Below, one piece after another: positions 6,120 to 12,642 of a stretch of DNA of 14,312 nt (position 1 is the stretch's first letter; each line of letters begins with the position of its first letter). The translations under genes were made by a program, and so were the position numbers. The stretch comes from Nitrospinota bacterium (GTDB taxonomy: Bacteria > Nitrospinota > Nitrospinia > UBA9942), in contig JACRGN010000247.1 of the NCBI GenBank assembly GCA_016234205.1, positions 1 through 14,312 on the forward strand, read 5' to 3'. Below the pieces are notes generated by a model. The model did not search any database, was not told where the DNA came from, and saw only the letters and a program-made list of their open reading frames with translations.

Positions 6120-8338
6120 TCAAGGGTTTGTTCTTTTATCTTTTTCAGTAGGGTGATATTTTCAGTGTGTCCTGTCATCCTTGCAGTTATCCGCCCCTTT
6201 ATCTGTTTTCCAAGAAGATAAAAATCTCCGATTATATCAAGTATCTTGTGTCTGACAAATTCATTATCAAATCTTAATTGTGTATTTATTACCTTCTCAT
6301 TATCCACTAAGATTACATTACTCAATTTGCCGCCGCTCCCCAATCCCATCTCCTCTAATTTCTCATAGTCTTTTATGAATGCAAATGTCCTTGCCGGGGC
6401 AATCTCATTTTTAAAAGATTTTTCACCATCTGCAACAAATGTATACTCCAATCGTCCTATTGGAGGCGGATAATCCATTGAATAATTGACAGCAAACTTT
6501 TCAGAAGGCTCTATGTAGATATATCTGCCCGTTGAGATATCACCAACCATGTACTTTTTATCTATAACCACTTCATTGACGGCTTCATCCTGCTCTTCTA
6601 TCCCTCCATCTTCAATCAACTGACAAAAATCAGCGGCAGAGCCGTCCATTATTGGCACCTCATCTCCTATCTTTATGAGCAGATTTGTAATGCCATACAT
6701 GTGGAGAACTGCCATGATATGTTCTACAGTCTTTACAGAAGTCATTCCATTCCTAAGTGTAGTGGCGTAATCTGTTGATTGAACATATTCTAAATCAGCA
6801 GGGACTGTTTCTCCGGATGATATATCACCAAATATTATTCCGCTGTTAGATGGCAGGGGCGATAGGATTAAACCTGTTTTCAAGCCTGAATGCAATCCCT
6901 GTCCGCACAAGACCACACTCTGTTTAAGTGTCTTTTGGAGAATTGTTTTCCCGTAAATATCAGCATCCTTTTGCAGGCTGTCTTTTTCGCCCACGGATAT
7001 ATTGAGTCTTTTTAATTTTCTGACCAGACTTATTCTGTCTGTGTTTAAGGCTGCTGAAGTTTTTGGTATATCCCAGCTATATTTTTCAAGATGGTGAATA
7101 ATAAATTCCTTCTCCCATGCCTTCTCAGCCTCTTCCATAGAGCTGTAGCCGTCAAACCATGCCGACCTGCTCCTCACCGAAATAACAGGGATGGCAATAG
7201 ATACATCTTTTACTGATATAACATTCCCCTGTGCAGTCATTACTATATGCTCAATAACATTTTTTAATTCTTTTGCATTCCCCTGCCAACTGAAGTTTAT
7301 CAGTATATCCATTGCATCGTCATCAACCTTTTCAATTTTCTTGTTATATTCATCACTAAAATATTTGATGAAGTATCTTATGAGCTCAGGTATATCCTCT
7401 CTCCTCTCTTTCAAAGAAGGAAGATTTATTGTTACTTCATTGAGGAGATTTAAAAGCCCCTCTTTAAACTTTCCCTTCTTGACCTCCTCTCTCAGGTCTT
7501 GATTTGAGGATGCAATAACCCTTGCATGGAAGGGGATAAAACTCCTCCCCCCTTTTCTTTTATATTTTCTCTCTCTTAATACCTTGATTAATTTATTCTG
7601 TAGTTTTATGCTGAGCCCTTCTATATCGTCAAGAAAGAGGGTTCCATCTTCTGCCTGTTCAAATTTACCTTTCTTAACAAATGCATCTTTTCTATTTCCA
7701 ATTTTTATACCAAAGAGAAACTCTTCGGCCTCATCCTCTTTTAGGGAAGAACAGTTTACCCTTATAAATGGCACATCTTTCTTAAGACCTTGAATATGTA
7801 TTAACCGTGCAATAAATTCCTTTCCTGTCCCCCTCTCGCCATTGATGACTACATTTTTACGGCTGTTAGATGATAACTTGACCAGCCTTTTTACCTCTGC
7901 AATAGCATCACTGTTGCCTACAATTTCTTCTACTTCAGTGTTTGATGTGATTATGGATTCTTTGACAGGTTTTTTATGCTCAAATGCTGCCCTGACTGTT
8001 GAAATTACATTATCCAATGACAGAGGTTTTTCTATAAAGTCAAATGCCCCCAATTTTGTCGCCCTTACAGCAGTTTCTATAGTGCCGTGTCCTGACATCA
8101 TGATTACATTCAGGTCTGACCGAAGCATCTTTATCGTCTTGAGTGTCTGGATACCGTCAAGCCCTGGTATCCATATATCAAGAAGGACGAGGTCAGGAGA
8201 TTTGGACTTGATTATTTTTAATGCCTCTGAGCCGTCCTTTGCCTTCGATACAGAGAAGCCCTCATCTGCCAATATGCCTTCCAGGGAGGAAAGTATATTA
8301 TCTTCATCGTCTACTATTAAAATATTGCCTTTGTTCAT
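6095..8338 (-). CDS. lpxC: NtrX-like response regulator fused to LpxC deacetylase
   Basis: One 747-residue frame holds four domains. Receiver, 1-122: acidic pair Asp 10/Asp 11, phosphoacceptor Asp 54, MMSGHG and the KP lysine, all intact. AAA+, about 137-365: Walker A GERGTGKE (167-174) is intact, but the GAFTGA loop reads DAFVKK (218-223), Walker B is FLDDI (235-239) instead of DE, and the arginine-finger segment reads KEGLLNLLNEV (292-302). Fis-type helix-turn-helix: 405-447. LpxC, about 466-737: CGQGLHSG, TVEH (Glu 539, His 540), PIMDGSA, then HKILD (His 697, Asp 701) and GH (His 724), matching the catalytic base and zinc ligands of E. coli LpxC. LpxC removes the N-acetyl group from UDP-3-O-acyl-GlcNAc, the committed lipid A step. 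The kinase gene upstream is the probable phosphodonor. I infer phosphorylation-dependent control of LpxC. The tail SVSVSVS comes from a DNA repeat. Confidence 0.93.
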   Translation of the reverse strand: MNKGNILIVDDEDNILSSLEGILADEGFSVSKAKDGSEALKIIKSKSPDLVLLDIWIPGLDGIQTLKTIKMLRSDLNVIMMSGHGTIETAVRATKLGAFDFIEKPLSLDNVISTVRAAFEHKKPVKESIITSNTEVEEIVGNSDAIAEVKRLVKLSSNSRKNVVINGERGTGKEFIARLIHIQGLKKDVPFIRVNCSSLKEDEAEEFLFGIKIGNRKDAFVKKGKFEQAEDGTLFLDDIEGLSIKLQNKLIKVLRERKYKRKGGRSFIPFHARVIASSNQDLREEVKKGKFKEGLLNLLNEVTINLPSLKERREDIPELIRYFIKYFSDEYNKKIEKVDDDAMDILINFSWQGNAKELKNVIEHIVMTAQGNVISVKDVSIAIPVISVRSRSAWFDGYSSMEEAEKAWEKEFIIHHLEKYSWDIPKTSAALNTDRISLVRKLKRLNISVGEKDSLQKDADIYGKTILQKTLKQSVVLCGQGLHSGLKTGLILSPLPSNSGIIFGDISSGETVPADLEYVQSTDYATTLRNGMTSVKTVEHIMAVLHMYGITNLLIKIGDEVPIMDGSAADFCQLIEDGGIEEQDEAVNEVVIDKKYMVGDISTGRYIYIEPSEKFAVNYSMDYPPPIGRLEYTFVADGEKSFKNEIAPARTFAFIKDYEKLEEMGLGSGGKLSNVILVDNEKVINTQLRFDNEFVRHKILDIIGDFYLLGKQIKGRITARMTGHTENITLLKKIKEQTLESVSVSVS

Positions 8339-8347
8339 AGTAACAGC

Positions 8348-8401
8348 AGGTTAAGGTTTAGATTTTAGATTTTTTTTTAACCTCGACCTTGACCTTAACC
8401 T
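8348..8401. repeat. Hexamer-built palindrome between kinase and regulator genes
   Basis: Perfect 10-bp arms AGGTTAAGGT (8348-8357) and ACCTTAACCT (8392-8401) flank a centre with a T-run (8370-8378). The right side reads as hexamers ACCTCG, ACCTTG, ACCTTA, and the left as AGGTTA, AGGTTT, AGATTT. It fills nearly all of the 70-base gap between the kinase stop and the regulator-LpxC start, so the transcript leader there could fold into a hairpin just before the start codon. No Shine-Dalgarno is evident for the downstream gene. Confidence 0.75.
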
Positions 8402-8408
8402 ATATTTT

Positions 8409-10637
8409 TCATGCCGGCAGTTCAATTATAAATTTTGCACCTCTCGGCTGATTATCCTCAATTCTTATGATTCCACTATGGTCTACCACTATTCTATTTG
8501 CAATGGCAAGCCCCAGCCCTGACCCTTTTTTCTTTGTGGAAAAATATGGCAGGAACAGCTTATCCTTATTCTCATCAGGTATGCCTATACCATTATCCTT
8601 CACTTCAATCCTTACCGTTTTACTGTCCTTTGTTAGAGATGTATCAATTTCTATAATACCATTGCCATTCACTGCATCTATAGAATTTTCTATGAGATTT
8701 ATGAATACCCGTTTGAACTGCTCATGGTCTACATTTATTATATCTATTTTTGAATCATAGTTGGTTAAAAACTTTATCCCCTTCCTTATATCTTTGTAAA
8801 GGGCAAGTGTGTCATCTATAATGCGGTGGAGTTTGTAAGGCTTTGGATTAGGCTCAGGCATACGAGCGAACCTGGAAAATTCATCAATCAGCTTTTTAAG
8901 CCCCTCAACCTCTTGAATAATTACATTCGTGCTTTCATCAAATACCTCTATAAAATCTGGAGAACCCTCCTTAAACTTCTTTTTCAATCTCTGCGTATTC
9001 AACTGGATTGGCGTAAGGGGATTTTTTATTTCGTGTGCTATACCCCTTGCAACCTCCCGCCAGGCAGCGGTTTTCTGGGCCTTTATGAGTTCTGTCAGGT
9101 CATCAAATACTATTACCATGCCAAGGTATTTCCCCTCTGTATTTTTTAAGGCAGTTGCATTTACAAGGAGGGTAATTAATCTCCCTGATACCATAATCTG
9201 AATCTGGCCGTTTACACTCTCCCTTCTCGCCTCGTTCATGCCTTTTATCATTGCCCTTACAGGGTCTAAATATGATGCATCAAATGCCTTTTTATACGGC
9301 TCTCCTTTAACCTTTTTCGCCTGAATATTTAATATCTTTGATGCAGCTTCATTTATGGTAGAGACCCTCCCGTGGCTGTCAACGGAGATTACACCTGTGG
9401 CGATATTTTCCAATACAGTTTCCATGTAGCCCTTCCTCTGTTCCAACTCAATGTTGGTCTCTTTTAATTCTTCATTTGCCTTTTCTATTGCAAGCTTACC
9501 TTCTTTTAGATCAGAGGTCATCTGATTAAATGATTCCACCAGCATTCCTATTTCATCATTTGCCTTGGCAGTAATTTTAAAATCTAAATTTCCCTCTGCT
9601 ACCGACTTGGTTGCCTCAGCCAATTCCTTTATTGGAACTGTTATGCCCTTAGCCAGATAGAAACCAAACCATATTGCAGAGAAGAGAATTAAGAGTGTAA
9701 TAAGGAGCAGTGTTATCTCATAGCTCAGTTTTATTGGATATTTGAGGAGTTTTAGCTGTTTGTATTCCTCAAAGGCATTGACTATATTCCCAATCTTATT
9801 AACCATATCCTTTGAAATGAACCAGGAGACAACTGTTATGCCGGCTATATTCTGACTGCTAATAGCAGACTGCTGACTGTTTTTTATCGGCGATACTCCA
9901 ACTACGAGATTTTTATTATCTATCAATATAATCTCCGATACATCTTCTCCGCTCAATGCTTTTTGAAGTAATGGGGTTAATTTGTCATTGAGTATCTTCT
10001 CTTTAAGGGGAGTCTCTATGGATTCAGCAACAATATTTAGATTGCTGTCAAAGATAAGTATTCCGTCAACTTTGTAATCAACCCTCTTTTTAAGGACAGT
10101 ATTTTTAAGATACTGGAGATTTTCCTTGCTGACCATATTCTTCTCTAAAAAGAGTTCATTCAGCATGTTTGCATATAGGAGTATGTTTTTTCCCGAGCCT
10201 GCATAATAACCCTCCGCTACATCCAAAGACCCCTTTAATGAGTTTTCTATCTGCTGATTGAACCAGTTATTTATACTGTTTGTAAGGAGGCCGCTGGCGA
10301 CCAAAAATAGAAGAAAAGACGGGACGAATGTCAGGACTGCAAATGATAAAACTAATTTTGTCCTGAATCTGGCACCAATAATTTTCCATTTTCTATCTAA
10401 ATATAGTTTTACCAGATTTTTGCCTACTATCAGCACCAATACAGACAGGAGGATTATGTTTATATTGACAAGGAGCAGAACTGCAATATTGCTGGCAATC
10501 GGGGTTGATACATGAGACTGCTGTATATAGACTTCTACTGAAGTTAAGACAATAAGGAGAAGAAGGATACCGAATATTATCCAACGTGTTCTTTTCCTTT
10601 TTTTTCTGGTGTATTCGTCAGAAAGGCGGTAATCCAT
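8409..10637 (-). CDS. NtrY-like membrane sensor histidine kinase
   Basis: A 742-residue inner-membrane kinase. Membrane helices lie at about 17-38, 49-71, 93-117 and 306-328, and the extracytoplasmic sensor loop runs from about 118 to 305. Then come HAMP (329-380), a coiled linker, a PAS domain (about 401-515), the dimerisation/phosphoacceptor domain with RGIAHEIKNPLTP (His 535), and the ATPase domain with the N box NLIENSIDA (647-655), DNGIGIP (681-687) and GSGLGLAI (705-712). This order is that of NtrY, whose partner is NtrX. Phosphotransfer from His 535 to Asp 54 of the downstream regulator-LpxC fusion is inferred. Residues 253-262 (NSQQSAISSQ) of the sensor loop come from a heptamer DNA repeat. 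It lies 18 bases after DUF4390. The signal is unknown; the periplasmic loop and partner suggest envelope state. Confidence 0.92.
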   Translation of the reverse strand: MDYRLSDEYTRKKRKRTRWIIFGILLLLIVLTSVEVYIQQSHVSTPIASNIAVLLLVNINIILLSVLVLIVGKNLVKLYLDRKWKIIGARFRTKLVLSFAVLTFVPSFLLFLVASGLLTNSINNWFNQQIENSLKGSLDVAEGYYAGSGKNILLYANMLNELFLEKNMVSKENLQYLKNTVLKKRVDYKVDGILIFDSNLNIVAESIETPLKEKILNDKLTPLLQKALSGEDVSEIILIDNKNLVVGVSPIKNSQQSAISSQNIAGITVVSWFISKDMVNKIGNIVNAFEEYKQLKLLKYPIKLSYEITLLLITLLILFSAIWFGFYLAKGITVPIKELAEATKSVAEGNLDFKITAKANDEIGMLVESFNQMTSDLKEGKLAIEKANEELKETNIELEQRKGYMETVLENIATGVISVDSHGRVSTINEAASKILNIQAKKVKGEPYKKAFDASYLDPVRAMIKGMNEARRESVNGQIQIMVSGRLITLLVNATALKNTEGKYLGMVIVFDDLTELIKAQKTAAWREVARGIAHEIKNPLTPIQLNTQRLKKKFKEGSPDFIEVFDESTNVIIQEVEGLKKLIDEFSRFARMPEPNPKPYKLHRIIDDTLALYKDIRKGIKFLTNYDSKIDIINVDHEQFKRVFINLIENSIDAVNGNGIIEIDTSLTKDSKTVRIEVKDNGIGIPDENKDKLFLPYFSTKKKGSGLGLAIANRIVVDHSGIIRIEDNQPRGAKFIIELPA
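9852..9879. repeat. In-frame heptamer array inside the kinase gene
   Basis: Four 7-base units, CTGACTG, CTAATAG, CAGACTG and CTGACTG, lie end to end, with the palindrome CTGCTAATAGCAG at 9856-9868. On the coding strand they give roughly residues 253-262, NSQQSAISSQ, in the extracytoplasmic sensor loop. Translations of this Ser/Gln-rich kind are typical of CAGTCAG-like heptamer repeats. The array does not shift the frame relative to the flanking domains. Confidence 0.75.
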
Positions 10638-10655
10638 AAGTTTATAAATTGGTTT

Positions 10656-11333
10656 TCAATCAGCAGAAAATGGGGACGAAACTTCCCAATCGGTTGTAAC
10701 ATCCCATAGTGATACAAAGAAGAGGATATAATTAAAGGGGAACCAGAGTTTAATGGTTTTTAAATCTGCCTTTATATTTACATAATATTTACTGCCGGAT
10801 GCCGGCGGTTTTGTGGGCGTAATTTTTATTGATTCTAAGTTGGCAAGCCACTTTTTTAATTCTTCAAGATCCTTTGTAGCCTTTTCATTTGCAGATATGT
10901 CGGGGTTTTCACTCCCCTTATCATTCTGTTTTGTTTCCTGTATTATTTCGGTTGATGCTGAATTGTTCTTTTTGTCAGGAGGTGAAATAGGTTCCTCTAT
11001 CTCTTCACTAAATTTATATTCTTTTTTTAAGACATCATATTTAACAGTCCTTTTAATTGTCTTTGAGTATTCAGTGCTGTCATACCATCCTGAACGATAG
11101 CGCATCAGTTTGATATAATATGTAAATGTAGTAGGGGCACCGCTATGAATAATCTCCTCAATCTCAGTTGTAAAGCCCCCTTTTAATTTTGCAGAAAGGA
11201 GCAGTTCTGAAGATGAATTAGTTACAGATATATCCGCTATAAACGGACTTGAGGCATATGAATAGCCGGCAAAAAAGAGACAATAAAAAGCCACTATAGA
11301 GCAATAAAATAAAAAGTTTTTAAATATTTTCAT
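10656..11333 (-). CDS. DUF4390-family exported protein
   Basis: A 225-residue protein with a signal peptide: Lys near the start, a hydrophobic core at about 7-22, and probable cleavage after SYA (25-27). The mature part opens with ADISVTNSSSELLLSAKLKGGF, followed by IEEIIHSGAPTTFTYYIKLMRYRSGWYD and, at the end, ILFFVSLWDVTTDW; these are hallmarks of DUF4390, a family of unknown function. A Ser/Asn/Lys/Glu-rich linker at about 115-150 separates the two conserved parts. In many Gram-negative genomes this family sits directly upstream of ntrY-ntrX, as it does here (18 bases before the kinase). A periplasmic or outer-membrane-facing role connected to what the kinase senses is an inference from location only. 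No good ribosome site is visible. Confidence 0.8.
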   Translation of the reverse strand: MKIFKNFLFYCSIVAFYCLFFAGYSYASSPFIADISVTNSSSELLLSAKLKGGFTTEIEEIIHSGAPTTFTYYIKLMRYRSGWYDSTEYSKTIKRTVKYDVLKKEYKFSEEIEEPISPPDKKNNSASTEIIQETKQNDKGSENPDISANEKATKDLEELKKWLANLESIKITPTKPPASGSKYYVNIKADLKTIKLWFPFNYILFFVSLWDVTTDWEVSSPFSAD

Positions 11334-11345
11334 AATTGATTTAAT

Positions 11346-11374
11346 ATCTTATCACAAATAGGCTTAATTGATAA
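11346..11374 (-). promoter_or_regulatory. Possible promoter for the DUF4390-kinase-lpxC-purN run
   Basis: On the minus strand TTATCA (11369-11374, four of six to the -35) and TAAGAT (11346-11351, four of six to the -10) are separated by 17 bases. Transcription would begin only about six bases before the DUF4390 ATG at 11333, giving an almost leaderless message, which would fit the lack of a ribosome site. The matches are modest and the DNA is AT-rich, so this may be chance. Confidence 0.25.
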
Positions 11375-11397
11375 TATTATTAACATACTACAAGGAG

Positions 11398-11574
11398 AAA
11401 GGGAGAAGAAAATGGAGAGATGGGGATAAAAAACAAAAAAAGAATCAGAGTTCACAGATTTTTAAGATATTGCTTCATTGTTTCATTGTTTTAACAATAG
11501 AACAATAAAACAATGGAACAATGAGTATTCTAATCTGTGTTCAATATTTTTCTTTTTTCTCCTTTTCTCCCTTT
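11398..11574. repeat. Three nested inverted repeats with an octamer-array core
   Basis: Three concentric pairs are visible. The core pairs 11475-11492 with 11507-11524 (17 of 18 bases complementary) and is built of 8-base units AACAATAG, AACAATAA, AACAATGG and AACAATGA. Around it lie CACAGATT (11453-11460) and AATCTGTG (11532-11539). Outside those, purine-rich AAAGGGAGAA (11398-11407) pairs with TTCTCCCTTT (11565-11574), which is already inside the epimerase 3' end. The structure fills most of the 207-base gap; the remainder (11334-11397) is AT-rich and holds only the possible promoter. Confidence 0.75.
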
Positions 11575-12521
11575 TCTCCATTCTCCTTAATCTTTTTCTT
11601 TTGTTCTTCTTCAAAAAATCTTATAGTTTTTGAAAGGCCGTCTTTAAGAGAATATTTCGGAGTCCAGCTATATTCCAAATTTATCTTTTTATAGCTTATA
11701 ACACTCCTCCTCTGTTCCCCCATCTTTGCTGGGCCATGGATAGGTTTTATATCTGTATCTGAAATTTTAAGCATAAGGTTGCAGAGTTCGTTAACCGATG
11801 TCTCTATACCAGTGCCAATATTATATATTCCATTAATGTCATTTTTAATTGCAAGCATATTAGCCTCTACTACATCTTCCACAAATGTATAGTCCCTTGT
11901 TTGTCCTCCATCGCCATTTATAATTGGTGATTCCCCCTTTAGAATCTTTTTTGCAAATATAGCCACTACGCCTGCCTCTCCATGCGGGTCCTGTCTTGGG
12001 CCATATACATTTGCATATCTCAATATAGTGTAATCAAGGTTATATGTCATTTTATAAAAATAGAGATATTTCTCTAAAGATAGCTTTGAAATGCCGTATG
12101 GGCTTAACGGATTTTGCGGGTGTTTCTCATCAGCAGGAAAGTAATCCTGCTCACCATAGACAGCACCACCTGTGGAGGCGAAGATAAATTTCTTAATTTT
12201 ATACTTAACTGCCAATTGCAGAAGATTTAATGAGCCGAGTATATTGACATCTGCATCATAAATCGGGTCATCAACAGATTTTCGGACATCCATCTGGGCT
12301 GCATGATGGTTTATAATATCAATCTTATTCTCTTTAAATATACCCTCTAACCCTTCCCTGTTTCTTATATCAATCTTATAAAATTTTGCCTTAGGGTTTA
12401 AATTCTTTAATTTACCTGTTATTAAATTATCTACAACTATTACCCGATGACATTCTTTTATAAATCTATCTGCTGCATTGGACCCTATGAAACCTGCACC
12501 GCCTGTAATGAGTATATTCAT
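11541..12521 (-). CDS. UDP-glucose 4-epimerase-like NAD-dependent sugar epimerase
   Basis: An extended short-chain dehydrogenase of 326 residues acting on a nucleotide sugar. It starts with the NAD loop TGGAGFIGS (6-14) and Asp 31 for the NAD ribose, and contains NHHAAQ (71-76), the catalytic Ser 116/Thr 117 and Tyr 142-x-x-x-Lys 146 (YGISK), then LRYANVYGPRQ, DYTFVEDVV and NIGTG in the substrate part. These place it among GalE-like UDP-hexose 4-epimerases found in surface-polysaccharide pathways; a dehydratase or CDP-sugar enzyme cannot be excluded. GGAGG at 12526-12530, just upstream of the ATG, is a good ribosome site. The last 25 or so residues are Lys/Glu-rich (ENGEKGEKEKKEKY) and encoded by a purine-rich repeat that continues into the gap, so this tail is probably a repeat-derived extension. 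It lies 121 bases after mutS. Confidence 0.88.
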   Translation of the reverse strand: MNILITGGAGFIGSNAADRFIKECHRVIVVDNLITGKLKNLNPKAKFYKIDIRNREGLEGIFKENKIDIINHHAAQMDVRKSVDDPIYDADVNILGSLNLLQLAVKYKIKKFIFASTGGAVYGEQDYFPADEKHPQNPLSPYGISKLSLEKYLYFYKMTYNLDYTILRYANVYGPRQDPHGEAGVVAIFAKKILKGESPIINGDGGQTRDYTFVEDVVEANMLAIKNDINGIYNIGTGIETSVNELCNLMLKISDTDIKPIHGPAKMGEQRRSVISYKKINLEYSWTPKYSLKDGLSKTIRFFEEEQKKKIKENGEKGEKEKKEKY

Positions 12522-12548
12522 TTAACCTCCAAAAATAAAACTTAATAG

Positions 12549-12626
12549 GACGCAGATAAACGCAGATTATTAAGATTTAAAATAAAAATATTTGCGAAAA
12601 TCATTTTTTCTGCGTAAATCTGCGTC
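12549..12626. repeat. ACGCAGATA-type palindrome
   Basis: Arms GACGCAGATAAACGCAGA (12549-12566) and TCTGCGTAAATCTGCGTC (12609-12626) are inverted copies with 16 of 18 bases complementary, each made of two 9-base steps of ACGCAGATA type. The 42-base centre is AT-rich. Repeats of this CGCAGAT pattern are widely dispersed between genes in many unrelated bacterial genomes. It occupies most of the gap between the mutS stop and the epimerase ribosome site. Confidence 0.85.
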
Positions 12627-12642
12627 AAAAAATTTATATTTT

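Noticed and set aside
6095..8338. Possibility that the regulator-LpxC fusion is an assembly or frameshift artefact
   Set aside because: The HTH is complete, the linker (about 448-466) is in frame with no lost residues on either side, and LpxC begins at its usual N-terminal motif. A misassembly cannot be fully excluded without reads, but nothing in the sequence suggests one.
10675..10680. tRNA or other structured RNA genes in the gaps
   Set aside because: No cloverleaf with a TTCGA-type arm and CCA end was seen. The gaps are short and taken up by the palindromes described.
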